The notes: generated by a model from the sequence alone, not told the origin. A DNA stretch of 56,993 bases from an uncultured Ruminococcus sp. (GCA_947345935.1 CAMZZN010000011.1:1-56993); one strand, 5' to 3'. Counted from the first letter of the stretch, positions 47,195 through 56,490 are shown. Translations and numbers: made by a program.

Positions 47195-47997
47195 GTGAGA
47201 ATAAAACGGCATGGGAGCGTATACAGCTCGTTCATAATACCGGCAGACCGACTATAAACGACTATCTTCCTCTTGTTTTTACTGATTATTATGAAATGCA
47301 CGGCGACCGTCTTTACGGTGATGATAAGGCTATAATCGGCGCTGTGGGACGTCTTGACGGCAGACCTGTCACCATAATCGCACAGGTAAAGGGCAGGGAT
47401 ATAAACGAAAACAAAGCCTGCAATTTTGCAATGCCTCATCCGGAGGGCTACAGAAAGGCTCTCAGGCTGGCAAGACAGGCGGAGAAGTTTCACAGACCCG
47501 TTATCTGTTTCATCGACACGCCCGGAGCATTCTGCGGCATTGCGGCGGAGGAAAGAGGAATGGGCGAGGCGATCGCAAAGAATATTGCCGAGTTCATGAC
47601 GCTCAGGACGCCTATAATCTCTATTGTGCTCGGCGAGGCTGGCAGCGGCGGCGCTCTGGCTCTTGGAGTATGCGACGAGCTGGCTATGCTGGAAAACGCA
47701 CAGTATTCCGTTCTGTCTCCGAGAGGCTTTGCAAGCATTCTCTGGAAGGATGCGTCGAGAGAACAGGAAGCAAGCGAAATTATGCGAATTACTGCGGAAG
47801 ATATGGTTCGGCTCGGCGTTGCGGAGACTATTATCGAAGAACCGCTCGGCGGCGCACATAACGATTTAGACAAAATTTCAGAGAATATTAAAGAATATTT
47901 GTCACAGGTAATTCCAGAAAAATGTCAAAAAGATATTGACGAATTGCTAAAAGAACGTTATACTAAGTTTAGAAAGATCGGAGCGTTCATTGAATGA
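47191..47997 (+). CDS. accA: Acetyl-CoA carboxylase, carboxyltransferase alpha subunit
   Basis: 268 aa. Contains [23 protein letters not shown] and [19 protein letters not shown], the family's oxyanion-hole region. ATG overlaps the accD stop (ATGA). Somewhat shorter than enterobacterial AccA, as usual in Firmicutes. Confidence 0.96.
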   Translation: MSENKTAWERIQLVHNTGRPTINDYLPLVFTDYYEMHGDRLYGDDKAIIGAVGRLDGRPVTIIAQVKGRDINENKACNFAMPHPEGYRKALRLARQAEKFHRPVICFIDTPGAFCGIAAEERGMGEAIAKNIAEFMTLRTPIISIVLGEAGSGGALALGVCDELAMLENAQYSVLSPRGFASILWKDASREQEASEIMRITAEDMVRLGVAETIIEEPLGGAHNDLDKISENIKEYLSQVIPEKCQKDIDELLKERYTKFRKIGAFIE

Positions 47998-48034
47998 TCC
48001 GTTTCTTGATATAATTAATAAGGAGGACATAAGC

Positions 48035-48277
48035 ATGGTTTTTGACAAGCTCAAGGATCTTATCGCTGAACAGCTCGGCGTTGATGAAGGCGAGGTTACA
48101 ATGGAAGCTAATATTCAGGACGACCTCGGCGCAGATTCTCTGGACGTTGTAGATCTTATCACTACTATTGAAGATGAATTTGACCTCTCAATTCCCGACG
48201 AGGCTGTTGAGGAGATCAAGACAGTCGGCGATATCGTAAACTACATTGAGAAAAATACTGAAAGCGACGCAGAATAA
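48035..48277 (+). CDS. acpP: Acyl carrier protein
   Basis: 80 aa from ATG 48035 (AAGGAGGACATAAGC upstream). The 4'-phosphopantetheine serine is S35 in [10 protein letters not shown]. Acidic helical bundle. It is the last gene of the operon, whereas in many Firmicutes acpP sits next to fabH. Overlap with the accA 3' end of a longer frame (47990) is rejected. Confidence 0.97.
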   Translation: MVFDKLKDLIAEQLGVDEGEVTMEANIQDDLGADSLDVVDLITTIEDEFDLSIPDEAVEEIKTVGDIVNYIEKNTESDAE

Positions 48278-48278
48278 T

Positions 48279-48307
48279 AAAAAATCCGGCATAAGCCGGA
48301 TTTTTTA
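48279..48307. terminator. Terminator of the fab operon
   Basis: AAAATCCGGC pairs with GCCGGATTTT around ATAA with T run; usable in both directions for the convergent gene. Confidence 0.92.
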
Positions 48308-48324
48308 TTATTCTAACGGTAAGA

Positions 48325-50118
48325 TCACTGTACCGATGATTCAGCCGTATTGAGCATTGTAAAGAACTTTTCGGCGTAGGCATGGTATTCGTTGCGGAAC
48401 GCCTTGTCGTTCTCCTTGACATCCTGGAGATACTCATGGATGCGTGTCTTTTCGTCAGTTTCGATAAGACATCCGGCAATATTGGAGCAGTGGTCGGAAA
48501 TACGCTCCAGATTAGTGAGAATATCCTGGAAGATATATCCCAGCTCAACGGTACACTCATCGTTCTGCAAACGGCGTATATGACGGTTTTTAAGTTCAGT
48601 GCTGAGGTTGTCCACAACTTCTTCAAGTGGTTCTACCTTGTGGGCAATGGCAAGATCATTATTATTATAAGCTTCAATGGCACGGGTAATATTTTCAGCG
48701 ATAGCTTCACGGATTACAGAGATCTCGTTAAAGCACTCGGAGGAGAAAGTAATGCCTTTTTCGTGCATTTCCTGAGCCGATTCCACAAGATTTACGGCAT
48801 GGTCGGAAATTCGTTCAAAGTTGCCGACGCAGTGCATCATTTTAGATACGCTGCGGCTGTCGTGTCCGGTAACGCTGGAACGGCTGATCTTAAGCAGGTA
48901 GCTGTTTATTTTATCCTCGTAGCCGTCGATTATATCTTCGTGTCTGATTATGTCGTCGGCGCTGTCCTCGCTGTAATTTGTTATGATATCCAGGGCGCTC
49001 AGAATAGTTTTTTTGGTAAGATCCGCCATTTCTATGGTTGCGCTTTTGCAGGCTTCAACGGCAACGGCAGGGGTTTTAAGCAGGATTTCATCAAGGGAAA
49101 GAATATGCGAGGAAGCCTCTTCCTTTTCTTCCTTGTCCTCTTTGATAATAAAACGTGAAAGTTTTACGAGGAGCGAGGCAAAAGGGATAAGCAGAAAAGT
49201 GCTGACCAGATTAAAGACGGTATGCATTACAGCGATTGAAACCTCGTTGGTGACCTTGCTGAAAACGGCAAGATCAAGAACATATTGAAGGAATAGCACT
49301 ACAGGCAGAAGAATTATGACGCCGATAACATTGAAGGCGATATGGATACAGGCTACACGCTTGGCATTTTTCTTTACGCCTATACTTGAAAGAAGCGAGG
49401 TGATGCAGGTTCCGATATTAAGTCCCATAATAATAGGGAATGCCATGCCGTTAGTAAGACCGCCTGTTCTGGAGAATGCCTGGAGAATGCCGGTGGATGC
49501 GGCGGAACTCTGAATGATTCCTGTGAAGCCTGCGCCTACAAGAACGCCGAGGAAAGGATTCTTGAACGCAGTGAGTATTTTGCTGAATTCTTCTGATTCT
49601 GCAAGAGGAGCGACTGAGTCGGACATAAGGGTCATGCCGGTCATGAGGATTGCAAATCCTACCAGAATGCGTCCCATGTCTTTCTTTTTGTTTTTTTTGC
49701 AGCCCATTACCATGATTATTCCGACAAGGGCGATAAGGGGAGAGAAAGATGTTGGCTTCAGCATACGTATGAAAAAGCTGTCGCCGCTAAGACCGGAAAG
49801 GCTGAGTATCCATGCGGTAAGAGTAGTACCGATATTTGAACCGAAGCAGACGCCTACGGTCTGCTCAAGGCTCATGATTCCGGAATTTACCAGACCTACG
49901 AGCATGACGGTCAGCGCTGACGATGATTGAATGGCAATCGTTATTCCCATGCCGAGAAGTATGCTTTTGAAGATATTGGAGGTCATTTTTTTGAGAGCGA
50001 CCTCCAGCTTTCCGCCGGTAAGTTTTTCCAGACCGGTAGACATTACGTTCATTCCGTAGAGGAAAAAGGCAAGTCCGCCCAGCATACTGAAAATGTTAAA
50101 GATAGAAAATCCTTCCAT
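48325..50118 (-). CDS. Na+/phosphate cotransporter family protein with PhoU-like domain
   Basis: 597 aa. About eight to nine membrane helices hold two inverted QSSS-type repeats (AIQSSSALTVMLVG and IIQSSAASTGILQA), the NptA/SLC34 hallmark. Residues about 350-560 are helical PhoU-like repeats, a fusion common in bacteria. It probably imports phosphate with Na+; related proteins are also thought to act in phosphate sensing. AAGGAGATTTT precedes the ATG. Confidence 0.94.
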   Translation of the reverse strand: MEGFSIFNIFSMLGGLAFFLYGMNVMSTGLEKLTGGKLEVALKKMTSNIFKSILLGMGITIAIQSSSALTVMLVGLVNSGIMSLEQTVGVCFGSNIGTTLTAWILSLSGLSGDSFFIRMLKPTSFSPLIALVGIIMVMGCKKNKKKDMGRILVGFAILMTGMTLMSDSVAPLAESEEFSKILTAFKNPFLGVLVGAGFTGIIQSSAASTGILQAFSRTGGLTNGMAFPIIMGLNIGTCITSLLSSIGVKKNAKRVACIHIAFNVIGVIILLPVVLFLQYVLDLAVFSKVTNEVSIAVMHTVFNLVSTFLLIPFASLLVKLSRFIIKEDKEEKEEASSHILSLDEILLKTPAVAVEACKSATIEMADLTKKTILSALDIITNYSEDSADDIIRHEDIIDGYEDKINSYLLKISRSSVTGHDSRSVSKMMHCVGNFERISDHAVNLVESAQEMHEKGITFSSECFNEISVIREAIAENITRAIEAYNNNDLAIAHKVEPLEEVVDNLSTELKNRHIRRLQNDECTVELGYIFQDILTNLERISDHCSNIAGCLIETDEKTRIHEYLQDVKENDKAFRNEYHAYAEKFFTMLNTAESSVQ

Positions 50119-50149
50119 ATAAAATCTCCTTAATTTTTAATGCGATCTT

Positions 50150-50178
50150 ATTATATAACAAACAACGGCAGTATTCAA
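50150..50178 (-). promoter_or_regulatory. Promoter of the Na/Pi gene
   Basis: On the minus strand TTGAAT (50178-50173), 17-nt spacer, TATAAT (50155-50150). Confidence 0.8.
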
Positions 50179-50256
50179 GAGGATATGCTATTATTTAACA
50201 TAGATTTAACATTGAATATACCAAAAGATAAGGAGAAAGTTTGTTCATTATGACGA

Positions 50257-50285
50257 TTGACTTTACTGGAAATTTATGGTAATAT
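50257..50285 (+). promoter_or_regulatory. Promoter of the paired dockerin genes
   Basis: TTGACT (50257-50262), 17-nt spacer, TAATAT (50280-50285). Confidence 0.75.
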
Positions 50286-50340
50286 GTATTTGTGGAAGTA
50301 TATACTTCTTATAATACACTGTGAAAGGAAATGGATTCAA

Positions 50341-51180
50341 ATGAAAAAGTCGAAAAAATTTATCGTCTCTGTTGTGGCGTGTGCGCTTGCTCTTTGTTCA
50401 GTTCTCGCAGTTGAGGCGTCCGCCGCACCGCCGCCAAGTACCGAACCACGTATTTATGTTGAACTTACAGAGGACGATAAGGGAATACGTGCCGATATCA
50501 TCATGGAGAATGTTCCTGATTTTAGAAATGCTGTTATAGGTTTTAATTTGAGTAATTCGTGGCAATGTGTTACTGAAAAAGAAGATATATCAGTAACATT
50601 GCCTTCTAAGGAGGGCAATGCGCTTAGACAGGTTACTATTCCCAAAACCAATAAACGTTATGTTCTTTTAACAGTATCCGATAATCAGTCAACTGAACAG
50701 GATTATAACGGTGTAGTTGATTCTTTTTATATTAAAAAAACAGAATCATTTGATTTATCAGATTCTGGCTTGACCTTATATCATGGTACATTTGCTGAGT
50801 GGATGGTTATATACAAAGCAGACGGAACAAGTATGTTTGACGATGTATATTATTCATCACCAAGAATGCTTGAAGCAGACGAATTTATGTATGGCGACGT
50901 AACGGGCGACGGATATATTTCAGGTTCTGACGCTACATGGGCTTTAACGGCATTCAAACAACATGGAGAACCTATAAAGGTTACAGATCTGTACAACAAT
51001 TATAAATATGGAATTAAGGACATGAAAGCCGCATATGCAGCAGATGTAAACAATGACGGCTATATTGATGAGACTGACGCAAATATTATTCTTTTTACAT
51101 ATACCGAACTTCTTTCAGGCAAAAACTTCGATGAGATAGACGGTATCGTAGGCGATATTGACGTCTACGAGGTATATTGA
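50341..51180 (+). CDS. Secreted dockerin protein with N-terminal beta domain
   Basis: 279 aa from ATG 50341 (AAAGGAAATGGATTC upstream); the longer frame to 50257 starts at the promoter. A signal peptide (about 1-30) is followed by a beta-rich domain (about 38-175). Its opening (GIRADIIMENVPDFRNAVIGF) is reminiscent of cohesin or similar beta-sandwich starts, without firm match. The C-terminal dockerin (about 185-265) has loops DVTGDGYISGSD and DVNNDGYIDETD, with a longer spacer between them than usual. It is of the GSDAT class. It is co-transcribed with the double-dockerin gene. Confidence 0.88.
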   Translation: MKKSKKFIVSVVACALALCSVLAVEASAAPPPSTEPRIYVELTEDDKGIRADIIMENVPDFRNAVIGFNLSNSWQCVTEKEDISVTLPSKEGNALRQVTIPKTNKRYVLLTVSDNQSTEQDYNGVVDSFYIKKTESFDLSDSGLTLYHGTFAEWMVIYKADGTSMFDDVYYSSPRMLEADEFMYGDVTGDGYISGSDATWALTAFKQHGEPIKVTDLYNNYKYGIKDMKAAYAADVNNDGYIDETDANIILFTYTELLSGKNFDEIDGIVGDIDVYEVY

Positions 51181-51194
51181 TAGGGGGTAAATAT

Positions 51195-51737
51195 ATGAAA
51201 AAATTTTTATCTTTATTATCGGCAGCAGTAATGCTTCTTTCAGCGGCTGTAATGTCGGTAAGCGCAGAATCTACTATAAACTATTATGAAATGGTAAAGG
51301 GCAGAGACCTTGATCTTAACAATGATGGATATATAAGCGATGCTGATTTTGCTATATATTATGTTTATGCTTTTAGCTTTGATGATCAGGGACCGGATTA
51401 TGTGCCTTCTGCTGAATTTGATAAACTCCTTGAAAACGGCGATATAAATAACGATGGCACGATTGACGGAATGGATGCGTCAATTATGTATACCGTTGTT
51501 TCAGGTGGATTGAACGACTATCTCCCCGGCGACGTTAACCTTGACGGCGTAGTAAACGGTACGGACGCAACGCTTGCGCTTAACTGCTATACTCAGCTCA
51601 GCGCAGGAGTTTCACAGAACGAGATTCCGTATCATGATCTGATAAAGGGCTACGGCGATATGGACGGCAACGGTATGATTACGGGGTCAGACGCCACAAT
51701 GATACTCAATATGTATACTGAACTTTCAGCAAAGTGA
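51195..51737 (+). CDS. Secreted protein made only of two tandem dockerin-like modules
   Basis: 180 aa from ATG 51195 (TAGGGGGTAA upstream). After a signal peptide (about 1-25) four EF-hand-type calcium loops follow: DLNNDGYISDAD, DINNDGTIDGMD, DVNLDGVVNGTD and DMDGNGMITGSD. Paired, they make two dockerins and nothing else. No catalytic or binding module exists. Such a protein could bridge two cohesins, or cap scaffoldins. The first pair is more divergent than the second. It lies 14 nt downstream of the previous dockerin gene. Confidence 0.9.
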   Translation: MKKFLSLLSAAVMLLSAAVMSVSAESTINYYEMVKGRDLDLNNDGYISDADFAIYYVYAFSFDDQGPDYVPSAEFDKLLENGDINNDGTIDGMDASIMYTVVSGGLNDYLPGDVNLDGVVNGTDATLALNCYTQLSAGVSQNEIPYHDLIKGYGDMDGNGMITGSDATMILNMYTELSAK

Positions 51738-51748
51738 TATAAAGACAA

Positions 51749-51773
51749 AGGCGGTCATCTGACCGTCTTTTTT
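51749..51773 (+). terminator. Terminator of the dockerin pair
   Basis: GCGGTCA...TGACCGTC stem followed by a T run. Confidence 0.85.
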
Positions 51774-51801
51774 ATATTAGTGTCATGCCATTAAAAAACT
51801 C

Positions 51802-51830
51802 TTGCATTTTCTGGCGAACGGTGTTATAAT
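51802..51830 (+). promoter_or_regulatory. Promoter of the ATPase-oxidoreductase operon
   Basis: TTGCAT (51802-51807), 17-nt spacer, TATAAT (51825-51830). Confidence 0.85.
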
Positions 51831-51882
51831 ATAAAAGTACGGATAATTTTTGGGAGATCATACTCCATTTTGAAAGGAACTT

Positions 51883-52542
51883 ATGAAAAAAATTACTGTT
51901 ATCACGGGTCATTACGGCAGCGGAAAGACTAATCTTTCGGTTAATCTGGCTGTAAAGGCGGCTCAGGAGGGAAAAGAAGTCACCGTTGTGGATCTTGACC
52001 TTGTAAACCCTTATTTCAGAACGGCTGATTTCAGGGAAATGTTTTCCGGTATGGGCATAAAGCTTATTGCTCCGGATTTTGCGTGCAGCAATCTTGATGT
52101 GCCTTCTATTCAGTTTGACGTTGAACAGCTTGCCGGAAGCGACGGCTGTCTTATAATCGATGTAGGCGGAGACGACGCAGGAGCATTTGCTCTGGGACGT
52201 TTTTCAGAGGCGCTGAACCGCTTCGGAGACGAGCTTGATATGTTCTATGTAGTAAATCAGCGGCGCTATCTTACGGAAAATTCCGGCGAGGCAGTCTCGC
52301 TTATGTTTGAGATAGAGAAAGCTTCACGTATGAGACATACCGCTGTTGTCAACAATACAAATCTTGGCTGCGAGACTACGCCTGCAATCATCAGCAAATC
52401 GGATGATTTTGCAAGGGAGACCGCAGTTGCCGCAGGTCTGCCGCTGGCTTTTACGACCTGCCCGGAAAATCTTTGCGAACTTATGGATATGCCAGATATC
52501 TTCCCCGTCAAGGTTTATGTAAAACCTTTGTGGGACTTATGA
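51883..52542 (+). CDS. P-loop (SIMIBI-class) ATPase, MinD/CobQ-like
   Basis: 219 aa. Deviant-type Walker A GHYGSGKTNLS (residues 9-19), then VVDLDLVNPYFRTADF, a switch-like Walker B region with IDVGGDDAGA. The fold is that of MinD/ParA/NifH-like ATPases. It is not a chromosome partition protein (too short, no partner). It starts the operon of a 2-oxoacid:ferredoxin oxidoreductase, so a role in cofactor or iron-sulfur maturation is possible; that is inference from position. Confidence 0.85.
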   Translation: MKKITVITGHYGSGKTNLSVNLAVKAAQEGKEVTVVDLDLVNPYFRTADFREMFSGMGIKLIAPDFACSNLDVPSIQFDVEQLAGSDGCLIIDVGGDDAGAFALGRFSEALNRFGDELDMFYVVNQRRYLTENSGEAVSLMFEIEKASRMRHTAVVNNTNLGCETTPAIISKSDDFARETAVAAGLPLAFTTCPENLCELMDMPDIFPVKVYVKPLWDL

Positions 52543-52573
52543 TTTTGGATTCTTCAACGAAAGTGTGGTGTTA

Positions 52574-52783
52574 ATGTTGGCAAAAATGACGGTTATTACC
52601 GAGCGGTGCAAGGGCTGCGGACTTTGTGTTACAGCCTGTCCCAAGAAGATCGTTTCACTTCAGAAAGAAAAACGTAATAAAAAGGGATATTTTTACGCTG
52701 AGTGTACAGACATGGACTCATGCATCGGCTGTACTATGTGTGCGATGATGTGCCCTGACTGTGCCATCGTTATCGAAAAATAA
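52574..52783 (+). CDS. 2x[4Fe-4S] ferredoxin subunit (delta) of 2-oxoacid oxidoreductase
   Basis: 69 aa from ATG 52574; GTG 52565 is an alternative and no start has a good ribosome site. Two clusters: CKGCGLCVTACP and CIGCTMCAMMCP. It accepts electrons from the catalytic subunits encoded next. The KorD/VorD subunit type. Confidence 0.9.
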   Translation: MLAKMTVITERCKGCGLCVTACPKKIVSLQKEKRNKKGYFYAECTDMDSCIGCTMCAMMCPDCAIVIEK

Positions 52784-52804
52784 TTTGAAAGGAGCTGTAA
52801 AGCT

Positions 52805-53863
52805 TTGGAAAGAAATCTTATGAAGGGCAACGAGGCTCTGGCAGAGGCCGCTATCCGTGCAGGCTGCAAGTGCTTTTTCGGATACCCTATTACCCCGCAG
52901 ACAGAACTTGCCGCTTATATGGCAAAGCGTATGCATAAGGCAGGCGGCGTTTTTCTTCAGGCAGAGTCTGAGATCGCCGCTATCAATATGGTTCTTGGAG
53001 CCGCATCTACCGGCGTCCGTGCAATGACCTCATCGTCTTCTCCCGGACTTTCACTTAAAAGCGAGGGTATTTCCTACATTGCTGGATCGGATGTACCCGC
53101 CGTTATCATAAACGTTCAGAGAGGCGGTCCCGGTCTCGGAGGAATCCAGCCCTCACAGGCAGATTACTGGCAGACAACTAAGGCTCTCGGTCACGGCGAT
53201 TTTCATCTTCTCGTGTTCGCTCCCGCTTCCGTTCAGGAAATGGTGGACATGGTGGTAAAGGCTTTTGATAAGGCAGACCAGTACAGAATGCCGGCTATGA
53301 TCCTTGCCGACGGACTTCTCGGTCAGATGATGGAGCCTGTTTCGTTCCCGGAGATCAATCCCGACGCCCACGACAAGAGCGGATGGGCGGCTACTGGTCA
53401 CAAGGGACAGAGAGAACATCATATAATAAATTCACTTTATCTTAAGCCCGATGAGCTGGAAAAATCGGTTACAGACCGTTTTGCAAGATACGATCAGATC
53501 AAGGAAAACGAGACGGACGCAGAGCTTTATCTCACTGAGGACTGCGACATTCTTCTCTGTGCTTTCGGCGCTACCGCAAGAGTTGTAAAATCTGCCGTAA
53601 ACGATGCAAGAGCTCAGGGCATCAAGGCGGGACTTTTCCGTCCCAAGACGCTGTGGCCGTTCCCTGTAAAGGAAATCAATGAGGCTGCAAAGTCGGCTAA
53701 GAAGCTTCTCAGCGTTGAGATGTCAATGGGACAGATGATCGACGATATCAAGCTGGCTATAAACTGCTCAAAGCCTGTGGAATTCTACGGACGTACGGGC
53801 GGCGTTATTCCTACTCCTGCCGAGGTTCTGGCAGAGATCAAAAAAGTCGGAGGTGCTGAGTAA
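52805..53863 (+). CDS. 2-oxoacid:ferredoxin oxidoreductase, alpha subunit
   Basis: 352 aa from TTG 52805 (AAAGGAGCTG upstream). It starts MKGNEALAEAAIRAGC, then GYPITPQTELAAYM, SSSPGLSLKSEGISY and QRGGPGLGG, typical of the KorA/VorB pyrimidine-binding subunit. It works with the beta subunit to oxidise a 2-oxoacid to acyl-CoA and CO2, reducing ferredoxin. Substrate could be 2-oxoglutarate or branched-chain 2-oxoacids; the sequence alone does not decide. The stop overlaps the next ATG by 1 nt. Confidence 0.93.
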   Translation: MERNLMKGNEALAEAAIRAGCKCFFGYPITPQTELAAYMAKRMHKAGGVFLQAESEIAAINMVLGAASTGVRAMTSSSSPGLSLKSEGISYIAGSDVPAVIINVQRGGPGLGGIQPSQADYWQTTKALGHGDFHLLVFAPASVQEMVDMVVKAFDKADQYRMPAMILADGLLGQMMEPVSFPEINPDAHDKSGWAATGHKGQREHHIINSLYLKPDELEKSVTDRFARYDQIKENETDAELYLTEDCDILLCAFGATARVVKSAVNDARAQGIKAGLFRPKTLWPFPVKEINEAAKSAKKLLSVEMSMGQMIDDIKLAINCSKPVEFYGRTGGVIPTPAEVLAEIKKVGGAE

Positions 53864-54618
53864 TGGCTGTTGTATTTGAAAGACCAAAGGCTCTTCTTGA
53901 CGTGCCTTTCCATTATTGCCCCGGATGTACTCACGGTATAGTTCACAGACTTCTGGCAGAAGTGCTGGACGAAATGGGTATCGAAGGCGAAACTGTCGGC
54001 GTATGTCCTGTAGGCTGTTCCGTTATGGCTTACGATTATTTCGGATGCGATATGATCGAAGCTCCTCATGGACGTGCTCCGGCTGTGGCTACGGGCGTTA
54101 AGAGAACGAATCCTGATAAGTTTGTATTTACATATCAGGGCGACGGAGATCTTGCCGCTATCGGTACTGCGGAGACGGTTCACTCCGCTACGAGAGGCGA
54201 AAATATCGTTGTTATCTTTATTAATAATACGATCTATGGAATGACCGGCGGTCAGATGGCTCCTACAACTATTCCCGGACAGGTTACGCAGACAACTCCT
54301 TTCGGACGTGACCCGGAACTTGCCGGTTATCCTGTAAGAGTGTGCGAGATGCTTTCAACTCTTACAGGAACCGCCTATGCGGAGCGTGTCGCCGTTGACA
54401 GCGTTCCCCATATCCGTGACGCTAAAAAGGCTATCAGAAAGGCTTTCGAGACTCAGAAGAACAAGAAGGGCTTCTCTATTGTCGAGGTTCTTTCCACTTG
54501 TCCTACAAACTGGGGTCTTACTCCCGTAGAGGCTTTAAAGAGACTTCAGGACGAGATGATCCCCTATTATCCCCTTGGAGTATACAAGGATACCACGGCA
54601 GAGGAGGGAAATAAGTAA
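53863..54618 (+). CDS. 2-oxoacid:ferredoxin oxidoreductase, beta (ThDP) subunit
   Basis: 251 aa. HYCPGCTHGIVHRL at the N-terminus; ThDP motif GDGDLAAIGTAETVH...NNTIYGMTGGQ. It is the KorB/VorA-type catalytic subunit. Overlaps korC-like gene by 1 nt. Confidence 0.94.
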   Translation: MAVVFERPKALLDVPFHYCPGCTHGIVHRLLAEVLDEMGIEGETVGVCPVGCSVMAYDYFGCDMIEAPHGRAPAVATGVKRTNPDKFVFTYQGDGDLAAIGTAETVHSATRGENIVVIFINNTIYGMTGGQMAPTTIPGQVTQTTPFGRDPELAGYPVRVCEMLSTLTGTAYAERVAVDSVPHIRDAKKAIRKAFETQKNKKGFSIVEVLSTCPTNWGLTPVEALKRLQDEMIPYYPLGVYKDTTAEEGNK

Positions 54619-55151
54619 TGGCTACAACTGAAATTCTTCTTGCAGGATTCGGCGGACAGGGCGTTCTTTTTGCCGGAAAGATCCTTGCGTACTGCGGTCT
54701 TATGGATAATAAGGAGCTTTCATGGCTTCCGTCCTACGGTCCGGAGATGAGAGGCGGTACGGCTAACTGTTCCGTATGTATTTCCGATGATCCTATCGGT
54801 TCTCCTCTGGTTCTTAATCCGGATATACTTATCGCTATGAATCAGCCCTCTTTTGATAAGTTCATTACAGAGGTAAAACCCGGCGGAAAGGTATTTTATG
54901 ACAGTACTCTTATCGAGGCTGAATGCGGCAGAACCGATATAGACATATTCCCCATACCGTCGTCGCAGCTTGCCGATGATAACTCTCTCAAGGGCGGATC
55001 AAATATCATTCTTCTTGGAAAGCTTATCAGGGAAACAAATCTTTTCTCTCTGGAAACAATGAAAAAGGGAATTGAAAAGGTCGTTCCTCCCTCAAAGGCA
55101 CAGCTTATTCCCAATAACTTCAAGGCTATTGAGATAGGTATGAATAACTGA
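54618..55151 (+). CDS. 2-oxoacid:ferredoxin oxidoreductase, gamma subunit
   Basis: 177 aa. [22 protein letters not shown] and [15 protein letters not shown] are characteristic of the KorC/gamma subunit. It completes the four-subunit complex (delta, alpha, beta, gamma). Confidence 0.94.
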   Translation: MATTEILLAGFGGQGVLFAGKILAYCGLMDNKELSWLPSYGPEMRGGTANCSVCISDDPIGSPLVLNPDILIAMNQPSFDKFITEVKPGGKVFYDSTLIEAECGRTDIDIFPIPSSQLADDNSLKGGSNIILLGKLIRETNLFSLETMKKGIEKVVPPSKAQLIPNNFKAIEIGMNN

Positions 55152-55161
55152 TATATAATAA

Positions 55162-55191
55162 AGCTCCCGGACGGTTATCCGGGAGTTTTTT
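55162..55191 (+). terminator. Terminator of the oxidoreductase operon
   Basis: CTCCCGGA (55164-55171) pairs with TCCGGGAG (55178-55185), then six T. Confidence 0.9.
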
Positions 55192-55264
55192 GATATAAAA
55201 ACAATGTTCTTTTGTGTACTTGTACAAATATTACGGTTTTGGTTTGATTTTTTTGTGAAAGGCA

Positions 55265-55293
55265 TTGACATATATTTCAAATTGTGCTATGAT
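55265..55293 (+). promoter_or_regulatory. Promoter of the interrupted dockerin-protease gene
   Basis: TTGACA (55265-55270), 17-nt spacer, TATGAT (55288-55293); still intact. Confidence 0.83.
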
Positions 55294-55341
55294 GTAAGTG
55301 TGAAGAAGGTTTAACAAAAATATTTGTTATGAGGTGCATCA

Positions 55342-56472
55342 TTGGTTTCGACTTCACTTTTAGTGAGCACGGTGAGCTTATCGGCATCGCAGAGTGAGAG
55401 GGATCCGAACGGCGACGGAAAATTATATTTTAATGATGTGATTTACATCAAACAGGCTCTTTCAGGAAGTTATAAGCCAACAAGCCTTGGTAAGCTAGAT
55501 TTTGATGGCAATGGAATTGTCAGTGTGGCTGATGCGGATAAGTTACAAAGGTATCTGATTGGATTGTATTACAATGTATTTACGACAAACACAGAGCCTG
55601 AAAAACCGAATGTTGCATCGGTTCGTTCATATGTAAAACATGAATGCAACAACAACAACGCATCTTCATATTCGATTTATCAGCTTACAACTGAATCAGA
55701 TGATAATCGTAATAATAACAGAAATGCTATTAACCTATATGATATGGATCGCAACGATTAGGTATTGTGTGCCAATGAAGCAGTTGTAAAGCTCTCAACT
55801 TCAACATATTATAGAGGGACAGGATTTATAATTGGTGACAATATTGTTGCTACTGCGGCACATTGTGTGTACGATAAAAAAAGGGGCACGTTTTATGATT
55901 TTAGCGTTGACATAATTGGAGAAGACGGTCAAAAGATAAAAAGTTATCAGCCGACTTCTATCCATGTTCCTTTAGAATATGCAAATAACACGGATGATAG
56001 TTTGATGGATTTTGCTTTGATATATCTCGAAGACGTTGATAAAAATGAAAATGGCGTTGTAGACGGAAAAGGTCTTACAAGGCACGGCAAATTCAATCTT
56101 GGTTTGTCTATGGATTCATTACCCTCAAAGAATACCAGAGTGACAGTCTGTGGATTTCCGTCAAAAGACGGTTATCCCGATGGCTATCAATATACTGAGG
56201 ACGATGAGCTTTTGCGTTTTGAAGCTGAAGGCAACCTGGTAGGATATGATACGTATAACAATTGCAGGCTTGTATACAAAGCATACACCCACGGCGGTCA
56301 TAGTGGTGGGCCGGTGTATGTTACTGAAACGTATACCGATAAGAATGGTGATGAGTATTCATATAAAACAGTCATTGGCATACACCATTCCGGAAGCGGC
56401 ATTGATAACTTTGGATATAGATTTACGCCGGAGATACTTACATTTCTCCTGAAAAACACACAGCTTAAATGA
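55342..56472 (+). pseudogene. Dockerin-trypsin-like serine protease gene interrupted by in-frame TAG
   Basis: Part one (55342-55758, up to TAG 55759-55761) encodes a signal-like start (VSTSLLVSTVSLSASQS), a dockerin (DPNGDGKLYFND and DFDGNGIVSVAD loops), and a linker. Part two, in the same frame (from 55762), encodes an S1/V8-type serine protease. Its triad is intact: H in ATAAHCVYD, D in LMDFALIYL, S in GGHSGGPVY. Without the single TAG the two would be one protein of about 375 aa. The start is also odd: TTG 55342 begins a signal peptide lacking the positive N-region, and the upstream ATG 55329 is in another frame; a 1-nt shift would restore MRCII before it. A decaying gene, a sequencing error, or readthrough are possible. 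Confidence 0.75.
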
Positions 56473-56490
56473 TACAAAAGGAGGATAACT

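Noticed and set aside
55765..56472. Serine protease as an independent intact gene
   Set aside because: No ribosome site precedes the TTG at 55765 and no signal peptide is encoded; it is in frame with the upstream dockerin part, so the interrupted-gene reading is better.
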